64,000 nucleotides of DNA from Celoporthe dispersa (Eukaryota > Ascomycota > Sordariomycetes > Diaporthales > Cryphonectriaceae), in NCBI GenBank assembly GCA_016584495.1, contig WAID01000009.1:3224001-3288000 (forward strand), given 5' to 3'. Position 1 is the first letter of the stretch. The number at the start of each line of letters is the position of its first letter. A program made the position numbers and the translations under genes. The notes beneath the pieces are model-generated. The model was not told where the DNA came from. It saw nothing but the letters and a program-made list of their open reading frames with translations, and ran no database searches. Positions 43,168-53,869 of the stretch are shown one piece after another.

Positions 43168-44990
43168 CTACCGTCTCTTGAGGCGGATCTTCATGTCCCG
43201 ATCCGGAGGCATCGCCGCCATCCCGCTATACCTCTCGTCGTCCCGGGCCGGCCGATCGGATTTGGACCCATCCAGCTTGGTCCACTCGAGAAACTCAAAA
43301 TCGAACTTGGCCAGTAGCATCGCTGCGATCATGAGGATCTCCTGCTTGGCAAAGGTTCGTCCGGGGCAGATCCCCGGCCCTCCGCCGTACGGGAAGAACA
43401 TGTTCGAGTTCGTCGCCATCGAGAATTCCGGCCGCGTGGTCTTCTGGCCGGTCTCCTTGTCAACAGTCTCCGTGTACTTGAGGTGGCGCTCTGCCCAGAA
43501 CTCGGAGGCGGGATGGCCCTGAGAGCCCCAGGTGGCCTCGTCGAAGTGGGCAATCTCGATGGGGGCGAGGACAAGGGCTCCCTTCCCGATCTCGTAGCCA
43601 TCGATGACGACCTTGTCACGCGTGGTGCGCGGGAGATTGAACGACATGTGCAGACGCAGGGCCTCCGTATACACGGACTGCAATAGCGGCAGTGACAGGA
43701 GTTTTGGAATGTCCAGAGTGTGATCTTTCGCAAAGACCTGGTCGACCTCTTCCTGCAAGGCCTTTAAGAGCGCTGGGTCTTGGGCGGCTTCAATCACGAC
43801 CCATGTTGCGATGGGAAGAGTATTCGAGTTTTGCCTGAGAGGGACTGTTAGGTTCTTCTGAACATACATTTGTGCCCGAATTGAGAACGTACGCAAGCAA
43901 GAACGTGGCATAGTATCCGGCAATGCCATCATCGTCAAAACCCGTCTCTCGATAGTACCTGAGCATCTCTCGGGCCACCCTTGAGCCGGAGCGCTCTTCC
44001 CAAACGACTTCAGAATCGGGGCCGTGAAAGTCGAATTGGTCAGCAAGCCGCATGTAATCTTTCATGATGCGATTAATACGGTCTCTGGCGTCGTAAGGGT
44101 GGGAGTTGAGCCAGCGAGGGACTCCAAAGAACAAGAGCACGGCGCATGACTCCCATGCCCAGAACGCGTCAATTATGTCGGGGTGGTTCTCAACGACCTG
44201 CGACCCAAGGAGGGTGCGGATTGCGGCTTCGGCGACCTCCATCGTACAGAACTTCACCAGGCTCAAGGTCTTCCAGGTTCCCAGCGGCTGTGCATCGAGG
44301 TTGTCGGAGACGAACTTGTAAAAGACTTCGGCGAGGCCAGTGGAGGAACGAAGGTGCGTCAGGTACTCGTTGTATATGTGGTGCTGCGAATAAAAGAAGC
44401 GGTCGTGCTCGGCGAGAGCCTCGGTGCCGGGCAAGGGTTTCTTGGAGCGACCTGACTTGTCTCTTTTGATCTTGTCGAGGTCCTTCTTGGGCATCCCCCA
44501 CTGCCTGGCCGCCACCATATGGATCAGGACGTCGCTCTCGAAGCTGCTTGTGCTAGACGTCCGGAAGATCTCCTGAATATTGGCGGCCCCGCGGACCACG
44601 TATGCAGCCGTGGGGCCAAGATAGACCTTGACCACACTAGAGTGTTGGAGAGCCTTTCTGTTTGCACAGTACGGTCAGCGGGAGACTCTCGCCGTGTGAG
44701 TAGGGTTTGCAGGTGAGATCTCACTCTACCCGTACGAGGAACTTCTTCATGTTGGTCCACCAGTGATATAAGTTGGTGACCCGGGGGATGGTCTCACTGA
44801 GACATGGTGGCTGCTTTCCCTTCGTTGACCGTACGAAGCTGAGCCACAGGACGCCCGCGCTCGCAGCCAGGAGCAGGACGATGCAGATAGCTGCAGCGTC
44901 TGCTTCTGAGGCGCCGACGACGTAAGCATTGCGGGCACAGAATGCACGGAAGCCTTGCGGCAAGACGGAGACGAAGGTGGAGCCGCCCAT
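43168..44990 (-). CDS. Cytochrome P450 monooxygenase
   Basis: Exons 44725-44990, 43893-44657 and 43168-43834 encode 565 residues; introns of 67 and 58 bp (GTGAGA, GTACGT donors) keep phase. An N-terminal membrane anchor (AAAICIVLLLAASAGVLWLSF) points to the endoplasmic reticulum. P450 hallmarks are the K-helix EALR (401-404), the region FNLPRTTRDKV, and the heme loop FPYGGGPGICPGRTF with Cys500 as heme ligand. The I-helix is atypical (QNSNTLPIATWVVIEAA; the usual AGxDTT is replaced by NSNTLP), as in CYP7/CYP8-like fungal P450s that act on sterols or oxidised lipids. The substrate is unknown. No P450 partner, terpene or polyketide enzyme is adjacent, so a biosynthetic cluster is not suggested. 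Confidence 0.9.
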
Positions 44991-46136
44991 GATCAAGACA
45001 TTTCAGTTCTCATAGAGGAGTCAGTGAACCTGATCGGGAAGGGCACGAGAGTCTTAGTATTTGAAACCTTTCAAGACGGTGTAGCAATCCAAGGAGGCCT
45101 GGGGGGAGGGGTGAGTACTTCGCTGTCTTCGAGTTAAGTGCTTGTGGCGTCACAGAACCGAATACTTCCACTGTGCTAGGATAGTGTGCAATGCGTGAAC
45201 TGCGTCCTGGGTCGATATAAATAGGTGTGTTGCGGCACAAGCTAATGTTGTACATCTCCCCAACCGGGTTGCTAGAAACCTGGAAATAGACGAGTGATGA
45301 CCTTTCTATACCCCGACCGCGATACAAAACCAGGCCCCTTGGTTGGCTGACTGTAGTCGCGCTGATCCGCTTATGCTGGTGCGGCGCGACCGCCACGTAC
45401 GTATTCGACCCTCTGCAAGTTCATGCATAGCACTGCTGCAAGATAAAGCACTTTGCAGCCCACCAGAGTTGCTTGACATCCCCGCACCGGAATGGCCCTC
45501 ACACCCTCGAGCTCACCGACTGCGATCTGCGTTCGTGTTTGTATTGCTGAACTTGGCATGATGTACCAGAGTTTGCGCTCCAAGGCGATGCTCATAGTTG
45601 CGATTGATATTGGCTCCTTACTCAGGAAACGAACCCATGGGCGCTGACAATTAACACACGTGAGCAGTACAAGAGCCGTATCACTCCACCTTTACACGGT
45701 TCAGAGGGCATCGTCGTGTGCAACCCCTCTTCCGAGAGTCGAAACTACGTATGCGGGCCCCGCTCGTGTTGTAATGTATAAGCAGTTCGGTGTGGTTGCA
45801 CATATGCCCCTGGTTGCAGGTTCTCTGCGCAGTATCCGCAGGAGCTAGCAGACATCGGTCTATGATGGCACTCGTGCATGTCATGTAGTATCGGCTCCTG
45901 TGCCGCGGCTCACTGGTATGCAGTGTCTCTGATACTTAGTCCTCAGACACTGTTGAACGGCAGTTGGCTGTGCCTATTAGTATGACCTCGTCTACATCTG
46001 TAGCAATATGGTCTATGACAGACGACCCTGTCTGAGCTGTAGATCGTGCAGGCCCTGCGATAGTCGGGTGTAGATGGGAGTGGACATCTGCGATTGCTGC
46101 TACCTGCCAATGCTTTAGGCGCCTTTCGCAGTGTGT
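44991..46136. other. Intergenic region, no gene recognised
   Basis: Probable promoter of the P450 on the left; otherwise featureless by eye. Several short frames overlap without codon bias. Confidence 0.5.
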
Positions 46137-47155
46137 TCAGCTGCCGGACTCGGGCTCCCCATCTACCCAGAGGACAATATTCGCGGGCGGATCCGTTAGT
46201 TTTCCAAAGAAGCATCTTATGTCTTCGTCACTGTATCGCAAGCTAAAATGCATTAGCACGAAAGTGGTCTTGGGCCACCTCCTGACGACCGGCTCGAGGT
46301 CCGCCCATATGGTATGCTTTGTTTTGTTGGCCTGCCCCGGTGCTCCTCGTACAGGAAGCTGCACTCGGTGATGACGACAGGTATCTCCCCCCTCAGCCAC
46401 CACGGCTCTGCGGCCAGCGTGGCGGCGGTCGTGTCGCCGAGAAACGCAAACACGGGCGTGGCGTGGTTCGCAGTGATCTCGACGCCGGACTCGCGAAGAG
46501 CCTTGAGCTCGGTGCCCTTGCGGCCCGCGTATTCTGGCCTGAGCTTCTTGGAGTTCAGTTTAAAGACGTAGCCGACGCATGGCACCTGATGGTCGCAGGC
46601 AAAGGCCTCAGCCGTGAAGTCGACCGTGCGGCGCAGGGGGACAACGTCGCCGGGCCGGACGCCGTGGGTGTTGTGCGTGTGTAGCCAGTGGGCCTTCGTA
46701 GGAGGGGCGGTCGAGGAGGGACGTGGTTCTTCGGGCGTGTCAAGGTCGTCTTCTTCGTCGTCGTCGTTATCGTCGGTGGGAAGCTCGGGATCGTCGGCCG
46801 ATTTCAAGCCTCCGCCGTTGAGCACCGTCTTAGCAACGAGGAAGCTATCGAGGACCTGGACCATCTCAGCCGGGCAGAAGATGTCTGGCGGATCACTGCG
46901 CTTGATAAAGGCGGGCGTGAGGAGGGTGTGGTCGCTGTGCCCGTGGGTGAGGAAGATGTGCTTGGGCCTCTGCTTGTTGACGCATAATCCGGCGTCGAGC
47001 AGCAGATTGAGCTGTGGGATCACGAACGAGGTGTGCCATGCCGCTCGTGATTTGCCTGTTAGGATATATTGCTTATGTTTCCCTGGGAATCGCCATTCTA
47101 GCACTTCCGAGTGAGACGATTGGGAAAGAGGGGTTGCGAAGATAAGCTTTGCCAT
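46137..47155 (-). CDS. MBL-fold tRNase Z-like hydrolase, one frame break
   Basis: The ATG at 47155 starts a metallo-beta-lactamase-fold protein. It contains FLTHGHSDHTLL (His71-His76, the HxHxDH zinc motif), AFACDHQVPCVGYVF, VFAFLGDTTAATL and ITECSFLYEEH. Then the frame breaks at the C4 run 46335-46338 (G4 on the coding strand). Supplying one base joins EEHRG to QANKTKHTIWADLEPVV and to LMHFSLRYSDEDI, giving 339 residues. That last motif corresponds to the conserved His region of short tRNase Z-type proteins. By family knowledge such enzymes trim tRNA 3' ends or hydrolyse cyclic nucleotides. An insert of acidic Asp/Glu residues separates the two halves. The intact zinc ligands suggest an active enzyme once the frame error is discounted. 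Confidence 0.75.
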
Positions 47156-47672
47156 CGTGTGCGCGCGAGGGTGACGAGATCTTCCGAGGAAGAAGGAAGA
47201 AGGGAGGAATCTGAAGCGTCAAACGCGACAAGTTGAATAACGCATGTTTTCACAAGCTGCCAAAAGAGAAAAAAAAAACATTAGCATGCTCTTTCCTATA
47301 ATCACTAGCTCGATATAAGTGTAACATTTTTAATAATACAAGAAATAAAAAGAAAAGTATTGAAATATAATAAATATTTAGATTTAAAAAATACGCTAAT
47401 TTTTATACGAATTATGGCTTACTTAAGCTTTTGCTTTGTTAACGAAAATGATTCGTTAAACGCTTTCGAATTGTGTAACCCCGCTTTCTAAAAGCTCTAT
47501 CGCGTAAAGAAGGCGCGTATGGAAACTTTGAAAAAGCGCGTCAATACTTTCTATTTTCCTTCCATACAGTCGTCTTTTCTTAAATATCACCTCTTGTGCA
47601 ATACATACATGAATTTCTTAGACATTAGCACCCCCTTTGCTGATTTGGCGAGCCTTTCGGGCTGAATGGAAG
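47156..47672. other. AT-rich intergenic block
   Basis: Between two divergent genes lies a short, sharply AT-rich block (about 47265-47480) with TAATATTTAGATTTAAAAAATACG-like composition. No terminal repeats, target-site duplication or coding bias was noted. It may be a piece of a mutated repeat, or simply an AT-rich bidirectional promoter. Confidence 0.5.
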
Positions 47673-50600
47673 ATGCAGGGGCAGCAAACAGAGCACGAAG
47701 AGGCGCCGCCACTGCCACCGGGAAAGCACCCTTATTTGGACACTACTACACCTTTGGTGTCAGCTCCGAGTCAGCCAACATGGCGAGGACATTGGGCTTC
47801 ATTCAATTCGATCTCTGACCAGTCCTTCAGCCAGGTGAATGATAGCTATGGCACTGCTTCTGCTTCTGCCTCAAGCTCTGGGCAGCCTGACCTCAGTCCC
47901 CCATACTTGCAGCAGCTCCCGACTCTCACCTCGACCGCCATAGCAGGAACCTCACCATCAGCAGGAAACCTAAACTTCTCGTTTGATAGCCCGCACAACA
48001 ACACAACAGACCATCCTGCCACGGGGTCTGATGCGGTGACACTACCAAAGCACAGCTCCTCACATGGGTTCTCAGTCAACTCGACCCCTTTGGAAGGCTT
48101 CACCCGGAATAAAAACGAGACTGGCCCTTCTCACCGAAACTCTTCTCCGTTGGGCCTCCCCAGGCCAGTCTCCTCCACACCCAACACCCTTTCATCTACC
48201 TCACCGCCGTCCCTGCCACTACTTACGACCACCACAAGCGCCCAAGCTCCTCCTCCAGTGCCTGCTGGGCCTTCTACGACCGCACCACCTCATGGCACCA
48301 ACGGGACAACTACGAGTAACGGTGATCGTGGAGGCGCGTCCTTAGACAATAGTCTAGCTATAGCGTCTCCTGTAGGGATGGCTGGCCATCAGCTCCCGGC
48401 CAGTGCGTCGAGCAAGGGGCCTGGAAACGGTGGAAGTGACCAAAAACGCGTCTTGAAGATGAAGAGGACAGGCCAGAGCTTCCCTATGATCCTGAACACC
48501 GGGCTTATCCCCCACAAGAATAACTCCTCCTTGTCAAGTCGATGGCTAGGCTCCCCTCCTCCCAGAAGCACTGCCACCAAGACATCTGAAAGCACTGCGA
48601 CCAAGACATCTGAGTCTTCTGAATCTCCGAGACCTAGCATTGCGAGGGATGCAGGGCAGGGACCCGGTGCTGATACACTAGAACAGCGTGTTGGAGAAAC
48701 CAGAGCTGCGAAGACCCAGCCAGGCCACCGTGTCCTGCATGAGCACCAGAGAGTCAAGAGCCCCGCCGAAAAGACGGTGGTCACTCTGAGTGACGACGAG
48801 ACTGACGACGAGATCAAATACGAAGCGCCCGGCCGTGGCGTAGGTCCAGACGACTTGCTTGACGAGGGACCTGTTGAGAACGACTCAAGCAGTGACGACA
48901 GTGACACTGACAGCGAAGAGGGAGAGGAGAAGGAGGCACCGGAGATGAATTCCAGTGGAGAGTCATCCCCTCTCCAAGCGTTTCGTGCACCGGACCTGGA
49001 AACGGACGAGGATGAGGATGACATCGAGGATGACGATGCGTCGTCTGTGGCATCATCAGCAGATTCTTTGCTCGCCGATGAGCCCACAGCAGCTTTGTCC
49101 TCCGCCAACACTCAGGATCAGCAGGTTGATTACCCCCCAACAATCATTAAACATACAACGGCTGGTCGTCTCTACACTACTTGGTTAGGTATGTGGTACT
49201 AGGTCTGCTGTCGATCTGTGGTATGCCTGTCTTTACCGTGCTGATCTTTTTTTTATGCATGTAGACTCTGGAACCCTCATCACCGCTTCTCCTGCGATAT
49301 TCCCTGATGGCTACGAGAAATGCGCTGAGATCAAAGGCTTCCCCTGGATTTGTCCAGTCAGGTCTTGTAGAATGACTTACGAGACGTCAATGGGTCTAGG
49401 TCCCCATTTTACAGTGAGTGTAGCCAGGTGCTGCGTTCTCATACTCTGGCTGACTCTAGCTAGCGTACTCACAAACGAGCGATGTTCAATGACAACATGG
49501 ACGGAACCTTGTCCTTCGTAGGCTCATATACGAAGAGGAATGAAATGGGCAAAACCCCTCCTATTGTTGTGTCTAAAAGACCCCTGGACCCCAAGGAACC
49601 GCCGATGCTCCCGCCTTCTCTACCACGTGCAAAGCAAAGGCTTCTTACGCCGAAAGAGACTGGCGTTGCACCTGACGTTCTGGCCGATGAGACGCCAGTC
49701 ACGGGCAACGGCGATACATCCATATTGGGGACCAAGCGTCACCCACCCCCTCCGCTGGCCGATCCGGAACATGTCGAAGAGATGTGGACGTACATGAAGC
49801 CTCACCTTACAGTGCACCGCTCGGTTCCAGATAAGAACTGGGCGCGACATGTGCTTCCTCTTCCGCGGGTACGGGAACTGAGATGGAACGACAAGTGGAT
49901 CGTTGAGCACCCGTACAGAGACTCCCATGCCAGGGACGTCACGGCATTGATTGTCCAGATCACGGGCATCGAGGCACCTATCCCCTGTGCCCAATGCAGA
50001 ACAGGCAGAGGACCCTTTGCCGGCTGCATCATGGTTTCACCCAATGCACCATCCGAGGCGAAGTCTAGTATCCTCAGCTGTGCAAATTGTAAGTGCATAC
50101 CCGCGCTTCTGTAGCACGTGGGACCTTGGGCTGACGATGACTGGAGGCTATTATCACTGTGGACAATCCCGGTGTAGTCACTGCAAGACCAAGGTAGGGC
50201 GCAGAGCGGATCGACGAGCTCGGGCCGACCAGAAGCCGGACAGCTACAACGTAAAAGTCTTGTCTGACAATGCTCGTGGGAAGTTCCCGACGGCTCCGAC
50301 CATCCCACAGCAAGCTGCCCAGGGAGCAGCATCATCCGAGATGGAGGGCGTCGAGATGACGGGCAGTGCGCACAGGAAGCGGAGAGTAGTCATGGCGAGA
50401 TCCAAGACTACCATGGAGCAGGGTGACCCGACAACCTCTAGTGACGCCGCAAAAGAGCTGTGGGACTATATGCTTCCCTATCTCCCCAAGACTGTGAATT
50501 CGGTTGCTTCTGATATGCGTGTCAGCAGGCTGTTTAGTCTCGTACGCAGGCGAGACATGGACTGGCGAATGGGCTGGCAGAAAGATCGCCTGGACGATGA

Positions 50601-51531
50601 CAAAGGGCAGATCGTTGGACTGCTTGTGCACCTCGCCGGGGACGAATACGCCGATGGGGTAAAATCATGCACGAATTGCAACAGAGGCCAGGGTCCGTTC
50701 AAAGGTTGTCACGTCCTGCCGAAGGAAGCATCCTGGGACTCGCACGGGGAGGTGAAAGGCTGTGCCAATTGCTACTTCATGCACAACAAACAAGCCTGCA
50801 GTATCAAGTCGGGCTGGAAGGGCAGAGCGGGCGACACACCCGAAGCAAGCTCCTCCTTGGCCCCACCCCCGCCTGTGGCAGAGTGGGCTGCGGCTGCTGC
50901 GTATAGTAACAAGAGGCCGCGGCTCGCGGACTCGGATGCGGATACGCCGGGGGGTTCTCATCGGGCTCAAAGTGCGGAGGACGAGGACACGAAACCTCGC
51001 AGCAAGATCGTGAAGCTCTGTCTCCATCGTAAGTCTGCCACGTCGAGGCTGGCCTCAGCTGGTGACTTGCAGGCGGGCGCAAGGAGAGAAGGGGCTGCTG
51101 CTGTCGCGGGGCCCTCATCATCTGCGCTCATCAGCGCAGGCCAGTTTCAGCCTGAGGTGCCGTTGGAGATGGAGGACTGGGAGATCGCGCCCGGACGCAT
51201 CCGCGAGGTGGGCATCGAGCGGGTCAGCAACCTTGCCTTCTCCAAGTCCTTCCTCGAGACCAACCAGTCCGTGCGAGTCTCCGACGATGTGGCCTTTGAG
51301 GTCAAGACGATCAAGTCTGGCCACTCGCTCGAGCTGGAGGCTGTAGCAACCAAGATGCGATACTGCTCGCTCGCGAGCGGGAAGCTGCGCGTATCTATCG
51401 AGGGGCAGCCGGAATTCACGGTCGGGCCATCTGGGCTGTTCAAAGTTATACCGGGCCTTAAGTTCTCGGTGCAGAACCGGCTCTACAGTGACTCGGTGCT
51501 GCATATCACCAGCATGTACTTGGATAATTAG
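47673..51531 (+). CDS. Large zinc-finger / double DUF3716 / cupin-like protein
   Basis: Four exons, 47673-49188, 49265-49413, 49464-50088 and 50147-51531, encode 1224 residues with exact phases. The first 450 residues are disordered Ser/Thr/Pro-rich and then acidic (EEGEEKE, DEDEDDIEDDD). A C2H2-like zinc finger spans the exon 2/3 junction (CPVRSC ... GPHFTRTHKR). Then come two copies of the fungal DUF3716 module, each a helix-plus-cysteine motif. The first is at about 730-775 (PCAQCRTGRGPFAGC, later CANCYYHC). The second is at about 937-985 (SCTNCNRGQGPFKGC, CANCYFMHNKQACS). The last 120 residues look like a cupin of the CENP-C type (MRYCSLASGKLRVSIEGQPE, FTVGPSGLFKVIPG). A nuclear DNA- or histone-associated scaffold is a reasonable inference; the function is unknown. 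Confidence 0.82.
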
Positions 51532-52228
51532 GAGGCTGGATCCGCATTAGTTCTCGAACTGGATTCTGTACATGTTGCATTGCACGCACCCTATCTGATT
51601 CATACAAAGGCATCACATGCGTGTGCTGCGCGCCTGATACAAAGTTTATGGGGATTTAGGAGACGCTATCTGTCCATGATAGCATGCATACGATGGGTTA
51701 GAAGGCCAGATCAAGATAGGCTTTTCGAGTGTGTACAGAATAGAACAATTTGCATCGAGCATGTTTCATGTATGTATTGACAGCTCCTTGGGTGTCGGGG
51801 CGAGACATGACCACAGTGGAAGGTTGCTGCGGTGGTACGATTGTGTAGAAGGAATCTGAGGTCAGGCAGGATATGGATCTGCTTAAAGGGGTGTGAAGGT
51901 CTCTGAGCGCTGGAGCACTACGTGATATGGTTGGCCTCTAGACCAGGGGGTGGGTACGACTCACGCTCATCTGACGACACTTGACTTTGATCAAGATGAG
52001 TTCGAGCCAATAAAGTCTGTCTAGAGGCCGAATGCTTTCGAGGTCTTCGGTGTTGCAGGTCTTCAGTGATGACGAAGTATGGTTTGAAAGAACAGGGGTT
52101 TGGATTGAGCCAACTTCAATACGCGATCGGACCAACTGAGGCGGCACGTGAAATATCTGATTGAATGTCTAGGTATACTAGACGAAGGATATGCAATCGT
52201 CCTTAGGAGAGATCGGTGCCTAGTAGCC
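51532..52228. other. Intergenic region between convergent genes
   Basis: The 3' flanks of the DUF3716 gene (+) and the OB-fold-like gene (-). No gene or repeat is supported. Confidence 0.5.
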
Positions 52229-53422
52229 TCACGAAGACTTCTCAGCCCACCACCTTGCCAGGCCATCAACATCGCACCCTTCAATATCCCGTGGGTTTTC
52301 AAACCACCACCTGGACGCATCCTTGACAATTTCGTTCCCATACTTCTTCAAGCTACCACCGTCAAACCTATGATTCTTGACCGCAAGCAGCAGGACCACA
52401 CTCCCCACGGCGGGTGTGAATGCCTCCGGGTCGAGAAACACCGTCAGCAGCACCTGCTTGCTGGTCGATGGGTCTGCGAGCCGTGCTGTGCGCTGCTTGA
52501 ACGGTTGTTTATTGGGAGGCAGGATGGCCAGCTCGACCGCCGAGAGCGAGGCCACGATAGCGAGGATGTTGACCACCCAGTTCTGCTTATACGGCAGGTT
52601 TGGGATGGACCTGAGCGGGGTTAAATTGAGGGGCCTGCTGCTGGGGTTGTAAATCGACCGGGGCAGATTCGTGCTGCTACCTGCGGGGTTGGAGTGAGAG
52701 GCAGCTGCTTGGTCGTCGTATGAGCCTGTGTCTTGATCTTGTTGGGGGACTGGTTCTATAGTACTGTCCTGGGTGATGTCGGGCCTGCTGAGGGGCTCTG
52801 CGGCTGTTTCCACCACAGGGTTGAGTATGCGTTGTGCCGTAGACGTCTGCGGTGAGCCCTCGTCCTCTTGTTGTCGATCAGTTGCCTTCAACCGGGGGAG
52901 GACCACCACCAAGGGCTTGTGAGCAAGAGGATACACGGCTTGCTGCCTGGACCCCGCCATCACCTGCACGCAGGCAGTATCCCAGCCGACGACGCTCATA
53001 TCCCGAATGATCAAGAAGACCTCCTCTTCATCATCGTCGTCCTCATCATCTTCCTCCTCGGGGTACTCTCCCAGGCCCCAGCCATCATCTACCGGTACAG
53101 GACGGACCGGAATAAATCGCAGCTCGAACCAGTCCAGGCGGACATAGCAGCCAAGGTGGAACCGCCCGCTGTCCACCACGCGATGCATCTCCGGCGCAAC
53201 CAGGGCCTGGATACAGAGCTCTCCATCTCCAAGCAATAGCCGCACTGCACGATAGCTAGGCGAGATCGGTCTGAGCTCGTCTATGCCTTCTACTAGCAGG
53301 ACAGATTCAGGTGTGCAGTGCTGCGTCTCAATCAGGTCTTCGATACACGGCTCGAGGGTGAAGGGATCCGAGCCGCTGGCGACTCTCACCGTGGATTCGA
53401 GAGGCGGTCTGGGAGCGGACAT
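52229..53422 (-). CDS. OB-fold-like protein related to RPA1-type fungal proteins
   Basis: A single exon of 397 residues from ATG 53422. Residues 1-130 read as a beta-rich unit with LLLGDGELCIQALVAPEMH and GCYVRLDWFELRFIPV, resembling the N-terminal OB fold of RPA1. An acidic stretch (EEEDDEDDDDEEEV) and a long disordered Pro/Ser/Thr segment follow. Residues 270-395 form a second OB-like unit: SIPNLPYKQNWVVNILAIVA, ARLADPSTSKQVLLTVFLDP, VGSVVLLLAVKNHRFDGGSL and the ending WWFENPRDIEGCDVDGLARW. This pattern occurs in ascomycete proteins of unknown role that look like RPA1 relatives. A role in single-stranded DNA or telomere biology is an inference. No zinc finger of genuine RPA1 is present. Confidence 0.65.
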   Translation of the reverse strand: MSAPRPPLESTVRVASGSDPFTLEPCIEDLIETQHCTPESVLLVEGIDELRPISPSYRAVRLLLGDGELCIQALVAPEMHRVVDSGRFHLGCYVRLDWFELRFIPVRPVPVDDGWGLGEYPEEEDDEDDDDEEEVFLIIRDMSVVGWDTACVQVMAGSRQQAVYPLAHKPLVVVLPRLKATDRQQEDEGSPQTSTAQRILNPVVETAAEPLSRPDITQDSTIEPVPQQDQDTGSYDDQAAASHSNPAGSSTNLPRSIYNPSSRPLNLTPLRSIPNLPYKQNWVVNILAIVASLSAVELAILPPNKQPFKQRTARLADPSTSKQVLLTVFLDPEAFTPAVGSVVLLLAVKNHRFDGGSLKKYGNEIVKDASRWWFENPRDIEGCDVDGLARWWAEKSS

Positions 53423-53560
53423 GGAGATGATGTCCGCGGTGACATAATTGCGGAATGGGATAGAGGACGGTTGGAGTGGGAGGAGGAGGAAGAGGAGGAA
53501 TCAAGCTCAAGCGTATCAGGGGGTTTGTAGGAAGATAGATGCTTATATCAGACGGCATGT

Positions 53561-53584
53561 GCTTGCTTGCTTGCTTGCTTGCTT
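53561..53584 (+). repeat. (GCTT)6 microsatellite
   Basis: Six perfect GCTT units lie about 140 bp upstream of the OB-fold-like gene start, inside its probable promoter or 5' leader. Such tetranucleotide runs are length-variable between strains. Confidence 0.9.
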
Positions 53585-53869
53585 CTAGGCGCTTAGTCCC
53601 AGTGTCGAGTAGGGGACGGGCCGCTGTGGCGGGGTAGTGCTTAACCAGCGCCACCAGCTGTAGAATCCCGGTAGTGTGTCTGGTTCAACGCTGTAGCGTT
53701 AGTGGGAACGATGCCTGCCAGGGTGGCTGTAGGGCGCTGTGTGGGTAACTGTCAGCCTATCGAAAAGTCCATGAAAAACATCAACAGCCAAACATCCTCC
53801 TTCTCGTAAGCCTGATTCTACGTTGCAGGCCATCGTTGTTGGATTACTGCTCTTCTCTGTGCTCTTTCC

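Noticed and set aside
48389..49111. 240-residue Ser-rich minus-strand frame
   Set aside because: Shadow of the Ser/Asp/Glu-rich N-terminus of the DUF3716 protein.
51029..51058. GTAAGT...TCAG as a 30-bp intron in the DUF3716 gene
   Set aside because: Too short for a fungal intron, and the frame is continuous without splicing.
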